Source: Trogon surrucura (Eukaryota; Chordata; Aves; Trogoniformes; Trogonidae). Taken from it: DNA of 64,000 nucleotides. Below are positions 35,770 through 47,000 of the stretch, piece by piece; position 1 is the first letter of the stretch, and each line of letters begins with the position of its first letter. The notes beneath the pieces were generated by a model. It saw only the letters and a program-made list of their open reading frames with translations. It was not told where the DNA came from and did not search any database. The DNA lies in NCBI GenBank assembly GCA_020746105.1, contig CM036658.1, positions 11,454,689-11,518,688 of the forward strand. The letters are read 5' to 3'. A program made the position numbers and the translations under genes.

Positions 35770-37332
35770 CTACTTGCCCTTTTTGAAGACTGGAGTGACA
35801 TTTGCTTCCCTCCAGTCCTCAGGCACCTCTCCCGTCTCCCAAGACTTGGCAAAGATGATGGAGAGTGGTCTAGCAATGACATCAGCCAGCTCCCTCAGCA
35901 CCTGTGGATGCATCCCGTCTGGACCCATGGATTTATGGATGTCCAGATTGCTTAATTGGTCCCTAACCCAGTCCTCATCGACTAAAGCAAACTCCTCCAC
36001 TGCCCTGACTTCCTCTGGGGCCTCAGGGGAACGGGGCTCCTCAGGACAGCCTCCGGCAGAGTAGACAGAGGCAAAGAAGGCATTCAGTAACTCTGCCTTC
36101 TCTGTATCTTCTGTCACCAAGGCACCCACCTCATTCATCAGTGGGCCTACACTGCCTCTGGTGTTAGTTTTATCTGCCACGTATTTGAAAAAGCTTTTCC
36201 TGTTGTCCTTGACCCCTCTCACCAGGTTCAATTCTAGGGAGGCCTTTGCTTTCCTAGTTGCCTCCCTACATACTCGGACAACAGCCTTATACTCTTCCCA
36301 AGTGGCCAGCCCCGCCTTCCAAGATCTGTAAATTCTCCTCTTGCCCTTGAGCTTACCCAGCAGATCCCTGTTTAGCCACGCAGGTCTCCTGGCTCCCTTC
36401 CTTGACTTCCTACATGTCGGGATGCTCTGATCTTGAGCACGGTAGAAGCAGTCCCTGAACGCTAACCAACTGTCTTGGGCCCCTTTACCTTCAAACAGCC
36501 TTGCCCATGGGATTTTCTCGAGTAATTGTTTGAAAAATCCAAAGTTTGCCTTGGCCAAGTCCAGGGTTGCAATTCTGCTTGCTATTTTGTTTCTGCTACA
36601 TGAGATCCTGAACTCCACCATTTCATGGTCACTGCAGCCAAGGCAGCCCTCAACCTTTACTCCTTCAACAAGATCCTCCTTGTTAGCGAGGATGAGGTCC
36701 AGCAGTGCTCCTCTCCTAGTCGGCTCCTCCACCATTTGCATCAGAAAATTATCATCGATGCACTGGAGGAACCTCCTGGACTGTGGCTGGCTGGCTGAGT
36801 TGTCCTTCCAGCAAATATCAGGGAAGTTAAAATCCCCCACGACAACCAGGGCCTGTGATTGTGAGACCGCTCTCAGCTGCCTGTAGAAGGCCTCATCAAC
36901 TTCCTCACCCTGATCTGGTGGCCTGTAATAGACACCCACAACAGTATCTCTCCTGCCAGCCTGCCCCTTAATTCTAACCCATACACTCTCAACTTGCTCC
37001 TCATCCATGCCTGGATGGTGTTCAAGACATTGTAGTTGCTCTTTCACGTAAAGAGCGACTCCACCACCTCGCCTGGCTGGCCTGTCTTTCCTGAAAAGGA
37101 CATAGCCACCCATGACCACATTCCAGTCCTGTGAGCTGTCCCACCATGTCTCTGTAATTGCCACCAGATCATAATCTCCTGCCCGAACCCAGGTTTCTAG
37201 CTCCTGCTGCTTATTCCCCATGCTGCGTGCATTGGTGTATAAGCACTTCAGGGAGCAAGCTGAGCACACTGATCTCACCCTAGGGGGATGGGAGGCCACC
37301 CGGTCCTCATAATTTCTAGAACACTGCCCCAC
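35770..37332 (-). CDS. CR1 ORF2, N-terminal part: APE-type endonuclease plus start of reverse transcriptase
   Basis: The frame gives 520 residues before a TAG at 35772-35770. The endonuclease nicks target DNA to prime reverse transcription. Its landmarks, by residue, are N34 in LYTNARS, E61 in ITETWW, D167/N169 in GDFNFP, D212 in LLDLIL and D235/H236 in CSDHEM, so the expected exonuclease-endonuclease-phosphatase active-site residues appear present. From about residue 440 the linker to reverse transcriptase begins (DIHKSMGPDGMHP, then WREANVTPVFKKGK). The start given is a GTG; the frame is open upstream to about 37359, so the real N-terminus is not defined. The frame continues past the TAG without a shift into the next entry. 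This is a LINE gene, not a host gene. Confidence 0.9.
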   Translation of the reverse strand: MGQCSRNYEDRVASHPPRVRSVCSACSLKCLYTNARSMGNKQQELETWVRAGDYDLVAITETWWDSSQDWNVVMGGYVLFRKDRPARRGGGVALYVKEQLQCLEHHPGMDEEQVESVWVRIKGQAGRRDTVVGVYYRPPDQGEEVDEAFYRQLRAVSQSQALVVVGDFNFPDICWKDNSASQPQSRRFLQCIDDNFLMQMVEEPTRRGALLDLILANKEDLVEGVKVEGCLGCSDHEMVEFRISCSRNKIASRIATLDLAKANFGFFKQLLEKIPWARLFEGKGAQDSWLAFRDCFYRAQDQSIPTCRKSRKGARRPAWLNRDLLGKLKGKRRIYRSWKAGLATWEEYKAVVRVCREATRKAKASLELNLVRGVKDNRKSFFKYVADKTNTRGSVGPLMNEVGALVTEDTEKAELLNAFFASVYSAGGCPEEPRSPEAPEEVRAVEEFALVDEDWVRDQLSNLDIHKSMGPDGMHPQVLRELADVIARPLSIIFAKSWETGEVPEDWREANVTPVFKKGK

Positions 37333-37362
37333 TGCAATCCCAGCTATAACCCCAACCCCCTA

Positions 37363-40300
37363 AGAAAAGGGGTTGCTTTGGGCAACAAGGTAATAATTCA
37401 CTTGGAGTCTTCAAACACTGTCTCCAATTCAAATATGACAAGTAAAATTATGATCCAAAGAGGATAAACACCAGCTCTGGGTAGATAAGGCTCGATATCT
37501 CCAAAATAGCATCTGTTGGAATACTACAAGATACCTAAATTACAGCAGTGTCAGTAAGACTCTGTGGAAGAAAACAGGAAGCTGTAAAGATAAAACTATG
37601 AGAAAGGCAGAAATAAGAATACAGAAATAAAATTCAAGGGATGAAAAAAAGAGATTTATAAAGTAGTGACCTCTCATTGCTAAAGAAACACAGAATTAGG
37701 GCTGCTCTAATTTTAGCCTGAAAGGAGACTGATACTGGAAAGAAAACCGAGCTCTGTGAACCACACTTTAACTAGTTCTGCAGCATTTGGTAATCACACT
37801 TGGTCAGATAGGTGCAGGATTGCAGCCCATAACCTTAATTTGGATCAAATACCAAAAGTTATTCTTCCTGGCTTTCGTAGTTCTTCCCACACAGTGCAAG
37901 ATATCTGTTCAGTATTAATAACCAAAGTAACAAACTGCCTCCCACCAATAAAAGCAAAGGTTTAGATTCTTCTGTGCAGGTCTCTGCTGGAGCCAAGACA
38001 ATTCACTGAATGACTCCTTGACAACTAAAGAAAGATTCTGGGACAAATCAGGCCAGTCAAAGCTATGTCTATTTTCTCCCTATGTTACATAAGTTTTCAG
38101 AGGCACTGAAGTCCTTATTTTGCCTTATAGGAGAGATGAAACCCAAAGAAATCACAAACATTTGTGTACATGCCTAAAATTCTGATGTGGCACAAACGTT
38201 ACCATATTTGGTAGCAAATGGGAGTGAAATCCAAAGGCTAAGAGCTCTGGGAGTGCACTCCCACATAGTCCAGATGATCTGCAGCTACTGCTACAGGCTA
38301 GAGGCACTTACTGGTATCTGCTAAGGACTGAGAGGGACTGTCCCTGTGATGCACATTTCAAAACCAACAGTCTGTAATTGAACTATTTTTAAAGTAGATT
38401 TACACTGTGAACACAGGTCTAGATCTGTTCCGTGCTCTGTGCTGACTGTCACCAGCACACATCCTGGGAGAATAAAGAAGTCCTAAAGGCAGCCATGATG
38501 CCTCAGACAACTATGCCCCAGACAGAACAATTATGGAAATTTCATAGAAAAAAACTGACTTAGGAACAGTCTTAACACAGGTAAATCATTAATACAGGGA
38601 AGAATAAAGTAAACTGTCATAAATCTGTGAAAATTAATTTCTTTATCTTCATATTGTCTGTCATATCACACATTGTGTGATCAGTCATGATCAAAACTGC
38701 AAAAATACCATACAGTTTTCATTTAAACACCCTGTAGAAACTCAGTGCCACTTGGACACAGGGGTTTCTTCCTTAACACTACAAGGCTTTCAGTTGGGCA
38801 ATATTTAAAGTCCAGATCCTCAAAGCAGTCACTGCGATTAGAAGGATGTTGGTACAGGAAATAATTGTCCATGTCATGCAGAATATCTGAGTCTAGTAAG
38901 TGCTAGGAAGTATTTGTTTTCTGTAAAGATGTCAATTACCAAGTCATCTCTTGTTTGAAAGATTTCAGACCTGAGCATTTCACAGTCTTTAGAAGCAGGT
39001 ATACAGTAAAGCTTTTTAAAAAGTGTTATGCATAATATAATGAGCTGTTTACAGAGAGGAAGGGAAGGAGAATTTACTGCTGAGTAGCCCCACGTCTCTG
39101 GCAGCAAACAAAAATGGCTAAACTTACTATGCCTTAGCAGACGTGATAAAATTTCGGTGACAAATTTTCATTGCCCTGTGGTGGTCTGGATTTACCATTT
39201 CAAAGTCTCAGTCTTCTACTGTACACACAGGTGATCCATTAACTTAATGGGTTGAGAACCCGCATTACACTAAGTAGAGGTGGGAATCTCTGTCCTGAAC
39301 GGAAAAAAAACATGCTGAATTCATGAATGAATCAAGTGTGTTGAGCTTGGAATGAACAAACTGCCAGGAACAGTTTTTCAACCTATGCCTGTGCTACCAT
39401 GGCAGCACACTTTGCTTTCCGGTACATGACTACACTGCAAAGAATTCATTTATTTTGTCAGCTTCTCACAGTGTGCTTTTAGAAGCGCATAAACTGACAG
39501 GATTCCAGTGTACAAATTCAATTCATTAATTCACGTGTGTACAGTATTACAGTGCATTGTGCTCCAAGCTATTCCACCTTCTCCTGAAGGATTCACGTCC
39601 TTAGCATGTATTTCTGAGCATGTGCCACTGAAGTTTTTTACAGCTAACTTGAGCATGGTGGAATGTATTTGGGTGGTCCTTTTGCCAATGCACAGTCCTT
39701 GTAACCTCCAGGTGGTCAACCCTGTGCCAGATTACTCTCCTGTAATGGAAGTGCTGATTTACCCCAGAGGAACAGATAACACAGAAGACATATGAAAGGG
39801 ACGCTGCTGGGAACAATTTTTCTCAAAACTGAGATCCTATAAAATACCTTCTCCTATTATGTAACTATCTTAAGCATACTTTCAAGATTTTTTTCCTGCT
39901 GTTCTTCTAAGTACCTTTGGTCCACTTAGAAAAAAACAGCAACACAAAAATGCTTCTTCTGCAGCAGAGACATGACTGTTGCATTTCAGTCATAGCAGAG
40001 GACTTAAAAAAGCCCAGGAAAGTGTAGTACTGTAAATGATTGACCAGACTCCTTTTATTGTTCACATCAAGAGGTGGCATCCTTTTCTACAGTGTAGACA
40101 TTACCCTTTATGATGGCAGAAAGCATACTCACATACTCTAACATCTCCACCAAATCACAGGAGTGATGATGTAACCAAAACTCTAGCATTCCTGATTATG
40201 TGCTGGGTGCACACTCACGCACAGCCGTGTTGTCGTTAGCTGTGAAGGACCAAAGCATACGTCCCTATTTCATGGTGAAGTATGCAGAATGCCCTCATAC

Positions 40301-40429
40301 TATGCTCAGCCAAGTGCGCCATCCAGAATTTTCCTCAGAGCAGTCTCAATGTGGCTGAGCTGGTTTACTATTTTGTGGCTACTTGGCAGACTGCAGGTCA
40401 TGAGGAGAGCAGTGGGAAAGTGCAGAGTA
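37363..40429. other. Non-coding sequence, nothing recognised
   Basis: The left edge (AAGAAAAGGGGTTGC) adjoins the CR1 truncation point. No domain-bearing frame, RNA gene or LTR landmarks were recognised. The 95-codon frame at 39508-39795 has no family resemblance. Confidence 0.45.
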
Positions 40430-41766
40430 AAAAACTATCATTTGCAGATGAGGATCAAACTAGGAAATATTTCTACAACCTGGACATATCAAAGTCCATG
40501 GGATCTGATAGGATGTGTCAGTGTTTGCTGAGGGAACTAGTCAATGCCATTGTGAGACTCTCTCAATCATCTTTGAAAGACAGTAATTAGGAGCCAAAGG
40601 GTGCTCATAAGGACTGAAAGAAAGCTGAAGTCACTCCTATCTAAAAGAAGAAGGAGGAGGATCTAGGAAACTACATGTTGATCAGTTTCACCTCTACTTC
40701 TGAGAAGGTGATGGACAAAACAATACAAACATTTAGAGAAGAAGGTTACTAGGAATAGTCACTATGGATTTATGAAAGGGAAATAATTCCCGAACAACCT
40801 GTTAGTCTTCTGTGATGAGTTGAGTAGCATGACAGGAGAGTGGGAAAGGCTGTTTTATCTTAACTTTAGCAGGACTTTCCACACTGGCTCCCCTCACACC
40901 CTCTTTGACAAATGGACAAAGTACAGACTAGATAAGCAGACAACAAGGTGGAGTGAAAACCGGCAGAACTGCCGGGCTCAGAGGGCTGTGATCAATGTCA
41001 CAAAGTACAGCTGAAGGCCTGTTGGAGTGGTGTACTCCAGACACTGACGCTGGGACCAACACTCTTTAAACTTGTCATTAATGATGGGACTGAATGCATT
41101 CTCAGCAAGTTTCCAGGTGATGTAAAACTGGGAGGGATAGTTCATATTCAGGATGCATGCTGCCAGTCACAGGGACTTTACAAGCCAGAGAAGATGTCAA
41201 ACAGAAAATTCACGAAGTTCAACAAAGGGAAATTCAAAGTCCTGCACCTTTGCAGGAATAAACATAGGCACCAGTATACACCCAGGGCTGGACAGGTGGA
41301 AAGCAGCTCTGCAGACAAGAATCTCAGGGCTCTTATGAATGAATGAGTTAAACATGAGTCAGCAATCATCTTCCTGGGCTGTACTTGGAAAAGCTTTGCC
41401 ATCAGGTTAAGCAAGTGATCTCTCTTCTCAGCGCTGGTGAGATACATCTGTAGTGCTGGGTCCAGTTCTGAGCCTCCTGGTACAACCAAGACATGGAAAT
41501 ACTGGAGCAAGTCCATTGCAGGGCCACAAAAATATTGAGAGGACATCGTTCACATAAGGTGGTGCTGAGGGAGCTGGATCTTGGTTAGCATGGAGAAGAG
41601 ACAGCTCAGGAGGATCTTGTTCATTTGTAAAAATAATTGACAGGAAGGAGTAAGGATGATAAAACCAAACTCTTCTCAGCAGTGCCCAGTGACAGGACAA
41701 CAAGCAATGAGAACAATATGAAATTCAGAAAATTCCATACAAATATGAGAAAAAAATCCACTTATT
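40430..41766 (+). mobile_element. CR1 LINE, reverse transcriptase region to C-terminus, decayed
   Basis: A frame at 40450-40590 reads NLDISKSMGSDRM and LLRELVNAIVRLSQSSLK, the linker before CR1 reverse transcriptase. It continues in broken frames through the GATCAGTTTCACCTCTAC block (40680), GATTTATGAAAGGGAA (40768), CAGGACTTTCCACACTG (a degraded SKAFDTV region, 40870), CTCAGCAAGTTTCCAGGTGA (the FADD region, 41101), GAAATTCAAAGTCCTGCACC (41230), AACATGAGTCAGCAAT (41352) and CAGCGCTGGTGAGATACAT (41430). It stops at about 41766 without a tail. Multiple indels and stops are present. It is intermediate in age between the copies at 34.4 kb and 14.8 kb. Confidence 0.85.
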
Positions 41767-43825
41767 TTCACATGTGAACAAATACGTTCTTTTGAACTGC
41801 ACAGAGGATCCTGATTTTCTGCTTCCTCAACAGTTCCAAAATCACTTTTATCATTCACAATATGTACAAAAGTAGATCCAAAAGGCTGCCTGATCCAACA
41901 GTATTTTTACACATATTTCTCCCCTAAAAGCTAAGCCCTCTCCCATTCAAAAGCAAGATCCCCTTAGACACACAATGCAAGAATACAGGAGATGACAGTT
42001 CGTCCCAAGATTTACACAAATTCAGGTGTATTGTTCTACTAAATATCTGCAAGGCCAAGATTATGGTTAGCTTTTACTTATTAATAATATTATTCTGCTT
42101 AAGACTTTCACATTAGTTTTATGCATAATTCAATACAGGGTTAAAAAATATGGAAGGACTAATTTGAAAAATTGGTAAGGACTGGCTCACAGCATAGCAG
42201 AGAGGGGATGCACTCTGTATCTTTGAATTGTTCTGGAAGCACAAAAGAACTCTGGGTTCTCCAGCTGAGACGAAATACTAAAAAGCTCAGAAAACCATTT
42301 ATTGTCAGTGCTGGGTAAGATGCGATGTTTCTAATGTCATGTAGACATTGGAAGTAAAAGGCAGTTCACACAGATAGAAGACAGGCAAAAAAAACCTTAA
42401 AGGGTTTTTTGTGCAGAAAACAGCCAGATCATACTTTACTTTTTCTCTATTTTTGTGTTTCTGAATGAGAGCATATTTTTGAGTGACCTTTCATAAATTG
42501 TAAGTGATACTTACTTCAAGTTATGCTGTAAACATAATTTTCTTAAGTGCCATCATAGTTTAAGGGGTTGTTCACCGGCTTAACTTTACACATGGAAGTG
42601 ATCCTATTTTACATGTGCATGAAATTATTTCGTATGTGAACATTTGCAGGATGGTGCCTAAGTTAGTAGGCAGCTGCCCATAACAAACTTTACTTGATAT
42701 CTCTCTGCAGTTCTAACGTATTTTGTTACAGAACTATTACATTTAGAAATCACACTTAATGTATTTTCCGGAACAATCTACATTTCATAAAACAAAAATG
42801 AAGCATGGTTTTGTAGTTGACTCTCATTATCTGAAACACCAGCACTCAAGCTGCTTTGGAAAATAGCAAAGTATAAAACTTCTCTGTTGTTAAAAAGAAC
42901 TTGAAAATGTATACAGACACACAATTATTTACCTGAGAAAGCTTATTGAGATAGAGCAGATACAAGAAACGTATTTTGGAAAAACAAGGTATTCAAGATA
43001 CAACCATCATCCCAGTAGACTACAGCTATTCACAATAAAAGAGATCTTTACACAAACTCACCTCAAGTACCAAAAGCAATATCTACCTCTACAGTGCCTC
43101 TAACAAATTCCTATATCCCATCATGAAGTTGTAATTTCTTTTTTGTATGAACTGCAAATCTCTGCTTAATATACCAGGATAAAGTTCTGTGAAATCTACC
43201 TCCCACATCTGATATTTGGGCTACAGTTCAAATACAAACCTCTTCACACTTCTCTTGTCTGTACTTAAGAAAGGAATGATCTAACCTCCTTTCACATTCA
43301 TTGGATTCCTAAGTGTATCTAAAACCATTAAACTGCACACAAAATCTGCTTATACCATATTCATAACACACCAAACAACACACAGAATTCAGAATATCTG
43401 TTCATGCAATCGCTGAGCCACACCAGAGACTTACATCTATCTAGGAGCTTACCTATACTTAGAGATAGCAATTGCAGAACCCAGTGTTATTAAAGTTTTT
43501 ATCTTCAGTCCAGAAGGATTCCACTACCCTAGACATCACTTCGCAGATCAGATGGACAAATAAGCAACTCTTGTCTACAGGAGTGTTGGAGGAGGGCATG
43601 GTTGGTTGTTTTTCTGTTCTCTTTTATTCCTTTGCAGATTGCTGTTGATTGATCTGCATGAGAGAAATCCCCATACAGGTCCCAAAGACAGAAAATTATC
43701 CAGGATATATGGCCAGATGAGCCCAGTTTGCAAATTCTGAAGACAGTCCCATTCATAATTTTTCATTTTTTACCATGTAAAAATTCAGCTTAAGAATAGT
43801 AATGTTTATAAATCATAACAGTAAT
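41767..43825. other. Non-coding sequence, nothing recognised
   Basis: AT-rich, with no mobile-element landmarks or domain-bearing frames seen. Confidence 0.45.
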
Positions 43826-44029
43826 CCTTTTCCTTCCTTCTTTCCTTCCTTCCTTCCTCGCTTCCTTCCTTCCTTCCTTCCTTCTGTCCTTCCTTCCTTC
43901 CTTCCATCCTTCCGTCCTCCCTTCCTTCCGTCCTCCCTTCCTCCCTTCCTCCCTTCCTCCCTTCCTCCCTCCCTCCCTCCCTCCCTCCCTCCCTCCCTCC
44001 CTCCCTCCCTCCCTCCCTCCCTCCTTCCC
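43826..44029. repeat. Compound polypyrimidine microsatellite (TTCC)n-(CCTCCCTT)n-(CCCT)n
   Basis: About 204 bases of almost pure pyrimidine on the plus strand. TTCC units dominate to ~43918, mixed TCCTCCCT units follow to ~43957, and a pure CCCT run goes to ~44025. The gradual unit change suggests stepwise slippage. A 90-codon Ser/Leu/Pro frame across it is an artefact of the repeat. Confidence 0.97.
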
Positions 44030-47000
44030 TTAACTAAAAATCAGCACATTTCAGGTATGACATATCCTGCCTGAAAAGCAAGAAAATCTAAATCCAGGCT
44101 GAGTATGCTATACATGAAATTATTTTGTTGCCATTTCCTATAGTATACACAATATCACCATCAGATGCAAGGAAATATGAAGTGGAACAGAGATTGCATC
44201 TGTCCTGAAAGTTCTCAAGGTTCTATATAATCCCTTAAATCACAATGACTGAAAGCGTTAGAGGCTCAGGTCCACGCATTTTGCTGTTTCAGTACTTCTG
44301 CAGGATAATATCTTGTTCATTAAATGAAGAGCACTTCGCAAAGAGCATCCTGGTTAAAGCTTCTGTGATCTTTTCAAATGGTATTCCCTGCACCTGGCAT
44401 CATTTGCTTGGTCTACTTCCTATAATAATATGGGAAGATTTCAGATGGAAAATGTTGCTGTTATTACTGTGAATTGATCTTTTCACTGGACAGCAGAACC
44501 TGAGCTGAAAAGTCTCTGGTTTACCATTTATAGTAAAATATCTATTTAGCAAGCAGGCGAGGTACTCCTCATTTTTTTCACATCACTTCAAAAGGATGTT
44601 AGGACCTAAAACAATCATGCTGTGTGTAATCAGTGCCTCAGCATCTTAAGATAGGTAGGAATCACTGGAAGAAGTCAAGGGCAAGGTATGACAAATATCC
44701 CTATAAAATATTGATGTTTGCATTCTATATTCCCATACGTGCTAATAGTATATGCTATTACGAGCAAGAAGAGAAAACAACATGGTGTTGTTTTCTATCT
44801 GTTTTAGATATCCAGCACCACGGTTGTTCAAGTGAACATGCCGAGTGTGAAGGACACAATGTGAAACTGCTGGATGCATGTTCGGTGGGTGAGCTGGGCC
44901 AGTGGCAGCAGTTAGCATCCCTACCTGCTGGCATTGCTGCTGACACACAGCAGTGGTGGCAGATCAGCTCACACCTCAGCCTCTGAGCTACGCAGTCCAG
45001 TCAGTGCTCAGCAGACTCAGGACAACTGAGATCAAAGTTAGAATCTCATAACATGCTGCATTATGAGTGCAGCACTTCCAGACCTGGCTCATGGGTCATT
45101 CATCTGTCTCTCTTCCAGAGTTGGTCAGAGGAGGGCAGGGAGACCTAGTGCCTATAGCTTATCAAATCCTGGCTGCATGCCTTCATGCAGTGCAACCAAA
45201 GGAGTTTGTCTGAAATTCTAGCAATGGTTCAATTTTCTATGACTCCGGATAGTGCCAAAACACACACACACATACAAATAGGTATAAAGACATTAGAGCA
45301 TCATCAGCATGTACATATCAACATCCTAAAAGGGTTCTGACAAACTACATCTTTGTGTGCACAAAGCTGGTTCAAGCACATTATTCAGGAAATGACAGAG
45401 GATGTCAGCCAGCTGGCTGATATGTAGATTAGAAAATCTACTAAGTAACACCAGATAGCCGGAAAACACTCCAGTTGGTATAGAATTGGTTACATCTAAA
45501 AATGCTGAAACCTGTGTTTAACAGGACTCGAGATGAAATGCCTATGGAAGGGAAAAATGGAAAAAAACTAAAGCTAAAAGGACAGACATGGGCCTTTTTT
45601 CTCCTTTATGCACTCAAATATAGTAAAAGTATTGCAGCTATAGTCACTCTGAGGTTGAAGTAATATAATGCGGTCTTAATGCCACAGTAAGTCTCAAACC
45701 TTTATATTATCTCATTCAGGAGAATGATTTTGAAGGTAATTTGGATTTCCTAGTTTCACCATACAAATGCAGCAGGCAATAGTGTCAGAAAACCCTGACA
45801 GCTCTTCATTACAAGCACGGCCCTCGTAATCCCTACTGCTATTTTCTATCAAATGTTCATTTTTCAATGTGATTTAGAGAGAGATGAGGAAGTTTTCGCA
45901 TCCTCCTATGAACACAGCATTGTGTCTTTTCCTAACATTCTAATTCACACTATGTCTACGAATGTCTACAAATGAAAAAGAACATCATAAACTGCCACTT
46001 TTTGCTGGAGAGAAGGATGTTACCAAACACCACCCCTTAACATATATGATACTTCATCATACACTCAAAACCCACACCAAAATCTGCTTTGATGTAGTTC
46101 TCTGCCATATCTGCCTACATATAGGCTGCTGCTGCTACACAACCGTGGCATTTGGAGCTTCTCACATAACATACCACCCAGCTAATATACCTGCATGATT
46201 ATGCAGAACATCATCAAGGTATATTAACTTTCAGGTGTCCTAAATGGGCTCCTTGGCACTGGAGTCACAAAAAAAAAATTTGTTATCTTAGTCATTACTA
46301 AGTGCAGGCACACCTCAGGAATTTCTAAAAGAGGGTGCTAACAAATTGAATGAGCCTGTTTCTGTATTTGCTAAGTTATATGCTTAGGCATAGGCAAATA
46401 AAACTATTACAGACTACTTCAGTGCACTTCCATAAGAGCTACCTCTTCGCCTGCTTCAGACAGCTAAACCTTATCCAGCACAACTAGACAACAGGTGCTG
46501 CTTTTACACTCATTCTCTGCCTCCTACCTGCAGAGCTAAATACAGAAGGCATAGTTATAGCAGTTGCTGTTGCTTCTACATTCATGAGGAGTATCAAGGC
46601 GGATGAGATCGTAGTCTCTCTCAGAAGCAAGAGCTGCCTTTCACATCCTCTTCAGCAGCATTAGAAGTAGAAAGCCCCATTTCTGAGCTCTCAGCTGGCT
46701 GTTAGTACGGGATACTTGTTTTGAGACAGGTTTTGGTTTTGTTTGATCTTCATTCTTGGTCTGTCCAGATTCACTTTTACATTGCTGAGAAGCCTGTAAT
46801 CAGGCCAGCAAGGTCAAAGAGGGATGGAAGAGAACAGAACAAGCACGTGGCTGCAGCCCGTGAGGTGAGGAAGGGCATATTGAGTGCTCTGAGTGCTGCT
46901 TGTGGAGCAGGGAAGGGCAAAAGAAAGCAATGGCCTTTCTACCCTTCTTCTGCCATTCAATGCCTTTGTATTTTTTCTAAGCATTTGCCCTTTTGTGCAG

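Larger units (their letters stand above)
34410..37362 (-). mobile_element. CR1 LINE, nearly complete ORF2, 5' truncated
   Basis: This is the best-preserved element in the window. Its 3' end (34410) has the CR1 3' UTR with GGACCTCGAAAGATCATC (plus-strand reading) and a single octamer-like tail, about 70 bases after the ORF2 stop. The 5' end is near 37362, close to where ORF2 begins; ORF1 and the promoter region are missing. The body is one reading frame interrupted by one stop codon (next entries). It is on the minus strand, like the CR1 fragment at 19.7 kb, with which it shares near-identical 3' words. Because the 5' part is missing it should not be able to move by itself even apart from the stop. 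Confidence 0.95.

Noticed and set aside
34681-36886. Plus-strand frames of 96-137 codons opposite the CR1 ORF2
   Set aside because: They are antisense shadows of the well-supported minus-strand ORF2.
43802-44074. 90-codon Ser/Leu/Pro-rich frame
   Set aside because: It is the translation of the polypyrimidine microsatellite; the periodic peptide follows from the 4-base unit read in three frames.
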